A stretch of DNA of 64,000 nt from Ustilaginoidea virens (GCF_000687475.1 NC_057317.1:682001-746000); one strand, 5' to 3'. Counted from the first letter of the stretch, positions 1 through 10,131 are shown. Notes: generated by a model not told the origin, from the sequence alone. A program made the numbers and translations.

Positions 1-1401
1 CTCGCGGCTACAATTGCCGTGCCCACCGACGACGGGCGCGTGCGCGCAAGGCTCAGGGAAATGGGAGAGCCCGTCACCCTGTTCGGGGAGGGTCCTGGGG
101 ATCGTCGTGACCGTCTGCGAGAGTTGATGACCATCCAAGCTGAAATAAGTGGTCTGGAAAACGCCGACGTTGTCATGGAGGATGCCCCCGGGGTGGAAGA
201 GACCGAGGAGCAGGAAGAAGAGGAGTTTTACTCGAGGGGAGGGGAGGCCCTTCTCGAGGCAAGAAGACGCATCGCCGAATATTCGCTGCCGCGGGCAAAA
301 CGACGGGTCGCTTTCCAAAAGCAAGAAGCTACGATCCCTTTACGAACCCACGTCAAGTTCAGAAAACACGTCAAGGAGCGACTGCAGGCTTTCGAGCTTC
401 AAGGCAGCCAGACTGTCGGCGAAAGACACATCAGTATGACGAGGATATCGCCCAACGGAGAGCTGGTGGCTGTCGGAAACTGGGGAGGGCAGGTCAAGCT
501 GGTGGAGATACCGAGCCTGACCGAGAAGATGAGCTTTCGGGGCCACACCAACAAGATTAGCGGGTTATCCTGGTTTCCAGGGGCCACGCTGCCCGAGAAG
601 AACATCTCCTCGGACTCGGTCAATTTTGCATCTGGCGGAGCGGAAGGTCTGATACACTTGTGGTCACTGAGCCAGGACACTCCCGTATCCAAACTGCAGG
701 GACACTCCCAGCGCGTCTGCCGCGTCGAGTTTCATCCATCCGGGCGCTATCTTGCTTCCGCATCGGAGGACACGTCATGGAGGCTCTGGGACGTCGAAAC
801 CACAGCCGAGACACTCCTCCAGGAAGGGCACTCGCGGGGGGTTTACGCAATCAGCTTCAACACGGACGGCTCGCTCCTGGCTAGTGCCGGCCTGGACAGC
901 ATTGGTCGAATCTGGGACTTGCGATCTGGGAGAACTGTCATGATTCTGGACGGCCACCTGGACGGTCACATCAAACCCATACACGCGCTGGACTGGAGCT
1001 CGGACGGACATCGCGTCCTGTCGGGGTCGGCTGACGGATGGATCAAGTGCTGGGATGTCCGCAAGGTTCAGCGGACCGGAGGCATCGGCGCTCACAGCAG
1101 CGCAGTGTCGGATATGCGGTGGTTCAAGGGCTGCGACGACCCCCTGGCAGGCACACCTCCCGGCGTCGACGACAAGGGCGCCCAGATCCCAAAGAAGTCC
1201 AGCACGTTTTTCATCTCGAGCGGGTTCGACAAGAATGTCAAGATCTTTTCGGCGGATGACTGGACGCTTGTGCAGACATTGAGCGGCCACACAGGGCCCG
1301 TCGCGAGTGTAGATTACAGCAGGGACGGCAAATGGATCGTCAGCGGTGGACATGACCGGACAGTCAAGCTATGGGGCCGAAATGACGGTGAATCTCTGTG
1401 A
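1..1401 (+). CDS. PRP4: U4/U6 snRNP protein Prp4 (WD40), 5' end outside the window
   Basis: Spliceosomal protein of the U4/U6 and U4/U6.U5 snRNPs, acting in the nucleus. The frame is open from base 1 (467 codons including stop), so the N-terminus lies upstream; the GTG at 19 is not a real start. The visible N-terminal part is the Prp4/SFM-like segment ([18 protein letters not shown], then [10 protein letters not shown]), which binds U4/U6 components in the family. An acidic linker follows, then about seven WD40 repeats with typical GH...WD/LW spacing running to the stop TGA at 1399-1401. No intron is seen in this part. An odd feature is a four-residue LDGH duplication in one repeat (see findings). 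The family call is firm. Confidence 0.95.
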   Translation, partial: LAATIAVPTDDGRVRARLREMGEPVTLFGEGPGDRRDRLRELMTIQAEISGLENADVVMEDAPGVEETEEQEEEEFYSRGGEALLEARRRIAEYSLPRAKRRVAFQKQEATIPLRTHVKFRKHVKERLQAFELQGSQTVGERHISMTRISPNGELVAVGNWGGQVKLVEIPSLTEKMSFRGHTNKISGLSWFPGATLPEKNISSDSVNFASGGAEGLIHLWSLSQDTPVSKLQGHSQRVCRVEFHPSGRYLASASEDTSWRLWDVETTAETLLQEGHSRGVYAISFNTDGSLLASAGLDSIGRIWDLRSGRTVMILDGHLDGHIKPIHALDWSSDGHRVLSGSADGWIKCWDVRKVQRTGGIGAHSSAVSDMRWFKGCDDPLAGTPPGVDDKGAQIPKKSSTFFISSGFDKNVKIFSADDWTLVQTLSGHTGPVASVDYSRDGKWIVSGGHDRTVKLWGRNDGESL

Positions 1402-2108
1402 GACGACGGCAAGCCGGAGATGCGGAATGGTCAAGCCACTGCGACTTATTGCAGCTGATAGTATTTACGAGCCTGTGATACCCTCCCAACATGTCCCTTT
1501 ACGTACCTACCTACCTGTGAACAACTGAAAACCACCTTGCAAGGCAGTGAAGTCGTTGAAACCTGTCTCTGTGCATGGAAGGGGCTGGACGACGACACGA
1601 AGAGGACAGCAACACAACAAACAAAAAGGAGAAGGATGGCTTCATCTACTCGCTCGTGTAACTGTCAAGCCTGGCCTTCTAGTTCCCGGGTAGGTTCTGG
1701 TGAGTTGGGGGAGGTGCTAGTAGTGGGGTATTATGGGAAGCTACCTCCTCCTACCTCCTCCTCCGTAGTACGTACTACGGAGTGTGTTGTTTCTACAGGT
1801 ACCTAGTCAGTCATGCCTGGTCTGGTTGACCCGTCTTCCCAGGCACTTCACTTTTAGCTTTCCAGCGGTGGCTGGTGGCGCGGGGTCAGCTGACCGGGTT
1901 GAAACTCCAAGCAATTGGCTTCCCTGTGACCGGTGACCGCAGTTTATCCCACCAAGCAACTGTAACATCCGTACCGAGTCAAGATATTTCGTCGCATCAG
2001 CATCTATTTTCGCCCGACGGCCCCAGAAAGCTTCCACCATCATTCCCCATGGTTTTCCTACGTCGCGCTCCTGCCTCGATTGCCCCGCCGACAAAAATCT
2101 TGGCGTAA
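1402..2108. other. Intergenic between PRP4 and the cyclin gene
   Basis: This stretch holds the PRP4 3' region and the cyclin promoter/leader. It contains a perfect 22-bp palindrome at 1761-1782 and short GTACCTA motifs (about 1512 and 1798). No convincing coding sequence or RNA gene is seen. Confidence 0.6.
1761..1782. repeat. Perfect 22-bp palindrome
   Basis: The left arm CTCCGTAGTAC (1761-1771) is followed directly by its exact reverse complement GTACTACGGAG (1772-1782). It belongs to the TACGGAGT/ACTCCGTA motif family that recurs between genes in this window. Function unknown. Confidence 0.85.
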
Positions 2109-3553
2109 ATGGCCAGCATCGACCGCTACCGGCCTCCTCGCGAGGGCTATCAACCCCCGAGCCTGCCTGGAAACAGTGTGCCAGGCAACAGCCATGCCGA
2201 GGCACCGTCGCGCTCTCCTCAACAGCGAGATGTGCCCCCAGCAGCTCCGACCCCGCCTCAGCATAGTGCGCGCACGTCTCCTCCGAGGCCGCAGGCCGAG
2301 AACTCGCCTGCTCGACAGTCGCCAGTCGCTCAGCCTCGCCGCAACGGGCAGGCGGCAGTGGCGAACCAGTGGTTCTTCAGCCCCGACGAGGCTCAGAGCA
2401 CGCCCAGCGTCATTGATGGAATCTCGCCGTCGGAGGAAAGGCTTCGGCGGGCCAAAGGCGTCAATTTCATATACCAAGCCGGCGTGATGCTGGATCTGCC
2501 CCAAATCACGCTGTGGGTCGCCGGTGTCTTCTTCCACAGGTTCTTCATGCGGTTCAGCATGATACAAGAGAAAGGTGGCATTCATCATTACGTACGTCAG
2601 GAGCCCACCCCTCGAGTGTCCGGGAGAGCCAAGTAAACTATAGGGGCAAAAAAAAAAGAAAAAAAAAAAAGCACACACATACACAGGGCGAGAGGGCACT
2701 TGGTCAAGGAGTTGTCGCTAACCCAGCTCGGTAGAATATCGCTGCGACGGCGCTGTTTCTTGCCAACAAGGTCGAAGAAAATTGCCGGAAAACAAAGGAC
2801 ATCATCATTGCTGTTGCCAAGGTGGCGCAGAAGAACGCAAAGCTCATCATTGACGAGCAAAGCAAGGAATACTGGCGGTGGCGAGATAGCATCCTGACCT
2901 ACGAGGAAGTGATGCTGGAGCAGCTGACTTTTGACCTCATGATTGACAACCCGTATCGAAACCTCTTCGAGCTGCTCGGTCGGCTCGACATTGTCCACAA
3001 CAAACATCTCAGGCAGGCCGCCTGGACCTTTTGCAATGACGCTTGCTTGACAGCGATCCCTCTTGTCATTGAAGCGCGAGATGTTGCCATTGGCGCCATC
3101 TTCTTCGCCAGCGTCCACACGAATCAGCAGATTGACGACGTCGACGGCGAGCCGTGGTGGAAATTCCTGAACGGTGACGAAGGACTCTGCACAAAGGCGA
3201 TTGAGATGATGCATCAGTTCTACGTTGAGAATCCGCTTAGAAAGCAGAATCCGTCGCTGCCGTCGCCTGCTTTTGATCTGGAGAACACACGGCGACGCGG
3301 AGACACTCTCACAAGCCAACCCGACACGCTCTCTTCCAACGGCACACCCATGGAAGTCGACCGGGCCAGCCGGAGTCGAAGCCCAGCGCCCAGAGCCAAC
3401 GGCACCGACCACGGCGACGCAAGTACCCTGAGGTCGCCCACTAAGAGAAAAGACCCGGATTCTGAACCTGCGACCGATCGTGAGAGGGCGGAAAAGCGAG
3501 CCAAGGTGTCTGAACAGGAAGGCGAGTTAGTGGAGGATGAAGCCAGTGGATAA
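2109..3553 (+). CDS. C-type cyclin of the P-TEFb class (Pch1/Bur2/cyclin K-T-like)
   Basis: Cyclin partner of a transcription-elongation CDK (Cdk9/Bur1 type) that phosphorylates the RNA polymerase II CTD and Spt5. Two exons: 2109-2591 and 2735-3553, 433 residues. The intron has donor GTACGT, branch GCTAAC at 2718-2723 and acceptor TAG at 2732-2734, and carries A-rich runs. A proline/serine-rich N-terminus (about 100 residues) precedes the first cyclin box (SPSEERLRRAKG, then GVMLDLPQITLWVA and NIAATALFLANKVEEN across the splice junction). A second cyclin fold runs through DVAIGAIFFASV. The C-terminus is basic and acidic with a KRKDPDSEP segment that may be nuclear localising. Assignment to elongation cyclins rather than Ctk2 or cyclin L rests on overall similarity and is likely but not certain. 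Confidence 0.85.
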
Positions 3554-4102
3554 TGATGCCGGATAAAGGAGCTTGGGCCTTTCGTATCCCCCCCCTTCCC
3601 CTCTTTTCCTTTGCAGGAGGATCGGCGTTTGTGGCGTGGAATCTTTTTTTTTTTTTTTCAAACCCTTGCTGGTTTGCAACCCGAGCACTACACTATCACA
3701 AGGTGTTTCATGGGTCAAGGTTTGCACGGTTACGTTTACGGACTTGGGATGGATGAGCTTGGCATGATGAGGCGGCGTTCTCTTTCTTTTTTTTATATGC
3801 GTTGACCCGTTCAAAAACTCTTTTGTTTCTCTGGACAGTGATAAAGCGTACGAACCGAGAAACAAAAAACGAGAATAAAAGCTACTTTTTTGGTGATTTC
3901 AAACGGGGACTTTCATTTCAGCCCCTGGCGAGCTGTGGACAAGTCGACCAACCGAGGTGGCTCCCTCCCCACTCTGCAATGAAATTCGCTCATGAAAACT
4001 GGAGACAAAGTTGAAATTACCCTCCCGCCAGACCCAATGCGATTGGGCGAAAGCGCGGAGCGGTCCCCACCCTGGCCAGCTGCCTGCCAGCCGCCCCTCG
4101 CC

Positions 4103-4130
4103 CGGCAGAAAATTTTTTTTTTTTCTGCCG
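4103..4130. repeat. Inverted repeat upstream of U2 snRNA
   Basis: CGGCAGAAAA (4103-4112) and TTTTCTGCCG (4121-4130) are exact reverse complements separated by eight T residues. It lies about 30 bp upstream of the U2 TATA box. It could be a promoter element or the hairpin end of an upstream transcript; neither is proven. Confidence 0.7.
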
Positions 4131-4160
4131 CCCACGCGCACACCGCCCGCGCAGGCCGTC

Positions 4161-4167
4161 TATAAAA
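4161..4167 (+). promoter_or_regulatory. TATA box of the U2 snRNA gene
   Basis: TATAAAA at 4161-4167 sits in a GC-rich context about 55 bp upstream of the inferred 5' end of U2 snRNA. U2 is transcribed by RNA polymerase II in fungi. Such a strict TATA is unusual for this window and supports an active promoter here. Confidence 0.75.
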
Positions 4168-4216
4168 GTCGCGCCAGCCCGCCGCTCGTTTTTGATTTTT
4201 TCTTTCCTTTCCTCTC

Positions 4217-4394
4217 CAGCTCTCTTTGCCTTTTGGCTTAGATCAAGTGTAGTATCTGTTCTTTTCAGTTTAATCTCTGAAAGGTCTCTATTGAGACCAA
4301 TCGTGATTATTCTTATTTTTGCCCCTCGGACGGTCTCCTCTGTGCTTGCACACGATTCCGTCCACAGTGTCCCTGGTATTACACTGCCTCCAGG
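4217..4394 (+). ncRNA. U2: U2 spliceosomal snRNA
   Basis: U2 RNA pairs with the intron branch site in the spliceosome. The near-invariant fungal 5' half is present: CTCTTTGCCTTTTGGCTTAG, then GATCAAGTGTAGTATCTG, with the branch-site-pairing GTAGTA at 4249-4254. Every expected helix can be drawn: stem IIa TTTCAG 4263-4268 with CTGAAA 4277-4282; stem IIb GGTCTC 4283-4288 with GAGACC 4293-4298; Sm site ATTTTTG 4315-4321; stem III GGACGG 4328-4333 with CCGTCC 4358-4363, enclosing a TGTG/CACA hairpin; stem IV CAGTGT 4365-4370 with ACACTG 4381-4386 around the CCTGG loop. Length about 178 nt. Both ends are approximate to a few bases. GTAGTA matches the CTAAC/CTGAC branch sites of introns in this window. 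Confidence 0.95.
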
Positions 4395-5201
4395 TGACGC
4401 GAACTCTTTTCATTGCTGGCGCCGGCTCGTCTGGTGTGGTGAAGAGGAGAAGTGGATTTTGTGTGTATCAGTGGCATGCGTGACTTGATCTGCGGAAGCT
4501 CTCGGGCGAACGAGGACGTTTGAAGATCACGCAAGATGTTGTGCGCGTTGCGAGGAAAGCTATTATAGTGATGGGATGGGTCGTTGATCACGGAAGCGGA
4601 AGAAGATGCAAGGCCAAGAAGGCTTTCACCAGTTGCTGGTCCCCCTCAACAGGGTTTGGCTTGTAGGTGGCCAGGTCACCTCATCGCAATGTAATTTTTG
4701 GTTTAGAATAGTACATGTGTGTCTTTCCATGCCTCAACTGAGCGGCGAGATGAGGGACAGTCGCGTCTCAACATCGAGGCGCGGCGTTTGCCTCGTTGCC
4801 TGGTCGGGACTGGCTGCCATTCCGCTTGCGAAGTGTAACCTCCGAGGAGGACTTGCAGGACTTGCAGGACTTGCAGGACTTGAAACATGTGCTACGGAGT
4901 ACATGTGCTACAGACTGCTTCGAACGATGATGCCATTGTCCCGTCTCGTAGAGCCTCGTCGAGCCTTGTCGATTTTCTCGTCGAGCCTCCCCGAGCAGGT
5001 TTTGTGGCCAGTGCACCGCCACCACCAGCCTCGCCTCAAGCCACAGCAAAGAATAATTTACTTCCATGTCGTGTCCCCCTCGTTCGTTGCTTGCTTGCTC
5101 CGAACCGCCAAATCATCCCGGTTCTGGCTTCGGTCATCATCTCTCCTCGCCGCCTGCACGTCGAGCAGTTGCCGTTTCCCCAGCCGCTGGCCGTCTTCAC
5201 C
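4395..5201. other. Intergenic between U2 snRNA and LSM8
   Basis: About 0.8 kb of U2 3' flank and LSM8 promoter. It holds a short tandem array of ACTTGCAGG (three full copies plus part, 4851-4882) followed by a TACGGAGTAC motif near 4893. Longer open frames here look like chance. Confidence 0.55.
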
Positions 5202-5718
5202 ATGGCGACTCTCGGAGGGTACCTCAACAGTGCGTTGCCTCCCCTCCGCCCCCCCCGCCTTTTTGCGCGGGCAGCCAAGAGGATATCAAGTATCTGCTGC
5301 TGACTGAATCCGCTTGCTGACGAGACCCATCCATTCGCACGTGCAGAAAAGGTCCTCGTCGTGACTGCCGACTCGCGAATCTTGGTCGGCACCCTGGCGG
5401 CCTGCGACCAGTCGACAAACTTGGTACGAGGCTCTCGTCACGCCGCTGGCCGGGTTGCCTGCGCTGCTAACCACGCTGCCTTGCCGTCTTTTTTTCTTCT
5501 TTACTTATTTTTTGTTGTGGCAGGTCTTGACGGACACGCAAGAGCGAGTTATCCACGAGCCTGACGATGACGAGCCTTCGGAAATCCACCCGCTTGGCCT
5601 GTATCTGATACGGGGGGACAACGTGTGCTCGGTGGGCTTGGTGGACGAGGCACTGGACGAAAGTATCAATTGGGCGGAAGTGAAGGGGTCGGAAATCGGC
5701 GGCATCAAGCATGTCTAA
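5202..5718 (+). CDS. LSM8: U6 snRNA-associated Sm-like protein LSm8
   Basis: Subunit of the nuclear LSm2-8 ring that binds the U6 snRNA 3' end. Three exons: 5202-5229, 5347-5423 and 5524-5718, giving 99 residues, the usual size. Exon 1 codes only MATLGGYLN plus one base; the donor is GTGCGT and the acceptor CAG rebuilds NKKVLVVTADSR. Sm motif 1 is LVGTLAACDQSTNLVL (joined across intron 2), and Sm2 is LYLIRGDNVCSVGLVDE, where the IRG tripeptide is the RNA-binding signature. The N-terminal GYLNKKV and overall spacing distinguish LSm8 from LSm3/4/6. It lies just downstream of U2 snRNA on the same strand. Confidence 0.95.
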
Positions 5719-6094
5719 AAAAAAACACCGGTTTCTCTTCTTCTTTTCTCCGAGACTGTCGTGGCTGGTTCTGTTTCTCTTGGACAAAGTAGTCGGCGAC
5801 GACGACGACGACGACGACGCCCGGGTGGCGATGGATTGATTCGGCAGCAGAATTACATACATGGCATAGGAATGGCGTTTACGGAGTCAACGGGGGCAAG
5901 AGTCGGGGAAATCTGCTCCATCATTTTTTTTTTTTTTTTTTTTTTTTTTTTGGCTGTGTCCTTGGTTTTTCCTGCAAAATGGGTGGTTAGGTTGATGCTA
6001 GGTGTATGTCTTTTGGATGTGGCAGACTTGACCGGTCACGGCTTGCTTGGCATGATGGTTCTAGCAGACACTGGTTTTAATGCTACATGTGTTG
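5719..6094. other. Convergent intergenic region LSM8 / nucleoside hydrolase
   Basis: Shared 3' region of two convergent genes. It contains GAC/ACG triplet repeats (about 5796-5819) and a run of 28 T at 5924-5951. No gene seen. Confidence 0.6.
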
Positions 6095-7145
6095 TCACGC
6101 GAAAACGCGCTTCATCCAGACATCCTTGAAGTCGTCTTGGCCGGGTGATTCGACGAGACGGTTCACCCTGTTGCCCTTGAGGACGCTCAGCCAGCCCGAC
6201 GTGTCGCCGGAAACGCCGTCGACGGCGACGACGCTGGGGTCGTTGCGAGGATCGAGCGAGGCCAGAGCCGCGACCTCTGCCGGCTTCACGAGCGGTCGGT
6301 TGTCGACGACGTGCATGCCACGAGTCCACTGGCCAGAGGTTTCCACGCGAACGTCCTCCAGCTTGGCAGGGAACTTCCACCTGGCATCGTCATGGGTCAG
6401 CATGTACCACACGGTGAGGGGGTCGTGCATGGAGAGGCCGGGTTCCTTGGCGTCTCCCTCCATCTTCTCGATCTGGCCAAAGGCCCCCATGACGAAGTGG
6501 GACACCCAGGTTGCGAGGGGGCTGCCGGCGTCAACGTGCGGCTGGATGCGCTCGGCGAAAAAACCCTTGGGGATGAGGTGAGGAGTGGTGATGTCCAGGG
6601 GGGCAAGGGTCAGCTTCAGCTGGCGCGACAGCTTGGCCGGGTACGGGGGGAGAGTGGAAAGACGCTGCGGAACCGGGGGCATGGTCGCGGCGGGCTCGTA
6701 CGAGGTCAGGGCGTAGACACGGGCGGCGGCAACGGCGTCGGCGTAGCAGTTGAATTCGGCGACGGGGGTGATGTTGCCCTCGACGTTGACGGCGCCGCCC
6801 ATGACGACGAGCTCCTTGACGCGGAGGAACGCCTCGGGGTCCTCGGCGGCAGCCATGGCGACGTTGGTGAGGGGGCCGACGGCGCAGATGGACACCGAGT
6901 CAACGGGGTTCTCTCGGAGGATCCGCAGAATCTCCTTGTGGGCGGGTTCCTTGGAAGGGGTAAAGAATGGCGAGGAGGCAGCGGCGTCTACTGGGCTTTC
7001 CGAGCCGCTCTGGAACAAGGACTTCCACGTCTCGGAGGGGCTGAGATGGGGATGGGCTTCATGGACGTTGTGTAGCCCGTCGAGGCCATCTAGAGCGCAG
7101 AGTAAGTCCAGCACGTGAGAGAAAAATAAAATAAAAAAAGGGGCA

Positions 7146-7186
<41 letters not shown>

Positions 7187-7757
7187 AAACAAGGTCCCCG
7201 GAGACTCATGGCGAGAGTCGAGTCGAGACGAGAGAAGACGAGACGAGACTTACGGAAGTAATCTGCCATTAAGCACTCATCCTCGAGCGAGTGCTCCGGC
7301 CCGACAGCAACGATAGGCTTGCACTTTTTCATGGTTTCAAATCCTTCCGGTCTGCCCGTGGACCTTCTCCATTGCAGCTCCTTTTCCAGCACGTGAAACA
7401 TGGCAACTACGTTTCGGAGGCAGCTAGTGCAGAGAACGGGTTACATTGAAGCTCTCATTTGTTCCGGTTTGGTGGTGAGTTTTGCATGATGGGTTCTCCC
7501 CTTGCGCCGTCTCCCCCCCCCTCCGGGGGGGTTCTGCAGATTCTTTTCCTTTCTCACCTTTGAAGCGGGACGTTTCCATACGTCACAGACAGCATGGCAA
7601 CCTCGAGCTCGTCAGGCGAGGCGCTGAGAGCCAACAGCATGGCCATGACGTCGTCGACGCCTAATTTATGGTTCGCATCAGCAGCTGGAGGGGGGGCGCA
7701 CGTGGAACAAGGAGACTTGCCTGGATCGGTATCAATAATGATCTTTTGCGGAGCCAT
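6095..7757 (-). CDS. URH1: Inosine/uridine-preferring nucleoside hydrolase (uridine nucleosidase)
   Basis: Cleaves the N-glycosidic bond of (deoxy)ribonucleosides, releasing base and ribose in pyrimidine salvage. Four exons on the minus strand: 7757-7721, 7660-7558, 7423-7254 and 7089-6095, 434 residues. The first intron (7720-7661) is GC-AG with donor GCAAGT and is 60 nt long. Splicing restores the Ca-binding motif DTDPGVDD (Asp9, Asp11, Asp15, Asp16), which would otherwise be interrupted by 20 residues. The other introns start GTGAGA and GTAAGT. The intron before exon 4 contains a 32-T run (plus strand 7151-7182). Further family signatures are AVGPLTNVAMA, VVMGGAV, the NCYADAVAA segment and the late HDPLTVWYM with its metal-ligand Asp. 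Substrate preference cannot be read from sequence. Confidence 0.9.
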
Positions 7758-7876
7758 CGCTATCAGAGGCAGGATGGGGAGACAGGCAGGCAGGCAGGCA
7801 GAGAGTAACAGTTCAAGAAAAACAGGCCAGGCTGAAGGGCGTGAAGCAACGTAAGCGGGAAGGAGGAGAAGGAGGA

Positions 7877-7936
7877 GGACAAGGACAAGGACAAGGACAA
7901 GGACAAGGACAAGGACAAGGACAAGGACAAGGACAA
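7877..7936. repeat. (GGACAA)10 minisatellite
   Basis: Ten uninterrupted copies of the hexamer GGACAA, 120 bp upstream of the nucleoside hydrolase start codon. On that gene's coding strand it reads as a pyrimidine-rich TTGTCC array. A perfect array of this kind is expected to vary in length between strains. Confidence 0.95.
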
Positions 7937-8175
7937 GAAGGAGAAGGAGAATCTAGATGCAGTTTTGCAGTCAGCACGGCTCGGCAAAAAGGATTGATCT
8001 TCTTGAAACGAGGTACTCATCAGCAAACTGCCTTTCAGAATACGCTCGTGTGCCGTGTCCAGCCGGCCGGTCAACGACTGGAGGCATTTCAAATTTTCCC
8101 TCAGCCCTGAGCTTGACCTAGGTTAGTGGGGTCTGGCTGGCACTAAGGTCGGCTGGAGCAAGGCAGCGAGCAATA

Positions 8176-8225
8176 AGCACAGCACAGCACAGCAAAGCAA
8201 AGCAAAGCAAAGCAAAGCAAAGCAA
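8176..8225. repeat. Pentamer array (AGCAC)3(AGCAA)7
   Basis: Ten contiguous five-base units; the first three end in C and the last seven in A. It is a simple-sequence array in the gene-free region. Confidence 0.9.
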
Positions 8226-8475
8226 GACCACCACATGCATGGCTTGGCTGGAGGAGGGCGTGGAGCTTGACATGGGAAGCAAGTCAAATTGCTCGGTAGT
8301 GGCCGGTCGGCCGCCTCCGGAAAGTCCAGTGGGAGCTGGCGGGGGCTGGCGGGGGCTGGAGGGGCAGATCGGGGGAAGGAGGGACTGGGACTGGGACTGG
8401 GACTGGGACTGACCGAGGTTGTGGCTGTGGGCTTGCACCGTGCATGCGCCGTGTATGCACAGTGCGGGCAGCCAC

Positions 8476-8497
8476 AGGTACCTACTAGTAGGTACCT
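8476..8497. repeat. Perfect 22-bp palindrome of the TAGGTACCTA family
   Basis: AGGTACCTACT is followed directly by its reverse complement AGTAGGTACCT. Related GTACCTA-containing motifs recur near 12515, 13210, 20300, 23330, 50520 and 57545. Confidence 0.85.
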
Positions 8498-10131
8498 ATA
8501 GACTCGGCAGCCTTCATATTATGTACAGTACTTACTGGCAGGGCCGGCCCAGGCTGGCTGACTGGCAGGTGGAGAAGAACGAAAAAGGGCGTAGTTGGTT
8601 AGGTTAGGGCACTTTTCATGCTTCGTGCACGCACCCCTAATACTATTTCGTTTCTGGATCTTGTCTGGATTGTGTCTGCGTGATGCACGCGCAGCAAGAG
8701 CATGCAGTCAAGTTGTTACGGGGCAGTCTGTCGCGACTCTTTGCAGCAGCCCATCGGTGACAATCGAAGAATGCATGTCTCCCGCCCCGCCCCGCCTCTT
8801 CCTCTTCAACAAGACCAACCAAGCACGGGTCGGAAGGCTACGGAACGGAGTACCTCTGTCCGAGTACATATCAAGCAACACCACCTTGGTGCCGACTTTT
8901 CCATTCCTTCTCTTGAAAAATTGAAGCAAAAAGTACACCAAAAGTACACCAAAAGTACAACAAAAGCATGACAGAAAGACGCCAGAAATCAAAACTCTCT
9001 TGCATAGGATAGATAGGCTGTGCTGCCTTTGTCGTCCTGCAGGCCATCTACTACATAGGTACCTAGAGTACGTGATGCAATTGTTGAAGAACATTCAATC
9101 AGCGAGTGCAACGCCGTAAAGGCAAGCCAAGCCAAAGCACAGGTCATTATTGACATTATATAATGGGGCAAGTGCAAGTCATGTGCCGTTGGTTGTCACC
9201 GTGGGTAAGTGTCGTATGTGTCGTGTCTGGTGGTTACTTTGGAATGGGCCCCCGCCCTCTTGTCAAATCGTCAAATCATGTACTCGGCAGCATTGTTCTA
9301 TTGTCCCAGGGCCATCATCACTACTCCGTACAGCGAGCTAGTTCCGCCGCCACTAGAGCCAACACCGCCGAGCAGGGCTCCTCATTTGGCGACGTTGCCA
9401 AACCAACTCCTTCATACCAGACTGCTTTTCCCTGCTTGGCCCAGCCTGTGCAAAGTTCACATCTGGCCATTTCTCGAAACCTTCGGCTGATTCGCTTTCC
9501 ACCCACATACACTGCAGTCTTTTATCACGGTTGGTTTATTTTTCCATTCCCCCCCCCCTTTTTTTTTTTTGGTGTTTTTGATCCATCGCCCTCCCTTTTC
9601 CCTTCCTCCCCCCCTTTCCCCCCCACGCCTCCTCCCTCCATTGACAACTCATCAGCGTCTTCGTTCCTGGCAGCAAACTTGCCGATAAGTTTCTTCGTTT
9701 GTTGTGTCTGGTCCTCCCTTCGCCTTCGGCACCCGCCCCCCCCCCCACCCCATCCCTGAGCCCCTAATCACTCGCTGTCGAACTCGTCCTCTTCGCAGCG
9801 AGGCGACTCTCAACCAAAAACCCACCGCCGACATCCAGACAACCAAGGCTCTCACTTGTATCCCTTACTGCCCTGCGGTCGGGCATTGACACCTTGCGCG
9901 CCACGGGACCAAACCAAAGATCTTCTCCGATCCCTTTGGTTCACCCCTTCAAAAAGGGTCGCACGTGCCTCCCCAACCTCGAGCATCAATTATTTCCTCT
10001 TACCAAGTGTACGAAAACCGAATATAGCTAAAAACGCCCAACAACGGAGCTGCTTTCAAACCGATCACATCAACAAGAAAGTGCTAGCCTTGATCGCCCC
10101 TCCCGAGCTCTCTCGCCGGTTACGTCTCAAA

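Larger units (their letters stand above)
3554..4216. other. Intergenic: cyclin 3' region and U2 snRNA promoter region
   Basis: Contains a T run near 3645-3658, an inverted CCAAT-type GATTGG near 4039, an inverted repeat at 4103-4130 and a TATA box at 4161. No protein gene is supported. Confidence 0.6.
7758..10131. other. Repeat-rich 2.4-kb gene-free region
   Basis: Divergent intergenic region between the nucleoside hydrolase and the gene at 10132. It holds ten perfect GGACAA units (7877-7936), AGCAC/AGCAA units (8176-8225), CTGGGA units (about 8384-8411), a 22-bp palindrome (8476-8497), two TACGGAGTA-type motifs (about 8846 and 9312) and a C/T-rich tract (9540-9770), probably the leader of the next gene. 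No conserved coding sequence is recognisable. Confidence 0.6.

Noticed and set aside
4606..5307. A 233-codon plus-strand open frame over the LSM8 leader and first exon
   Set aside because: It conflicts with the LSM8 exon structure, has no domain and spans the ACTTGCAGG repeat.
8593..8608. GGTTAGGTTAGGG, resembling a telomerase RNA template complement
   Set aside because: It lacks a full CTAACCCTAA-type template and no pseudoknot or flanking conserved elements are visible; it is better explained by the dispersed TTAGGT motifs.
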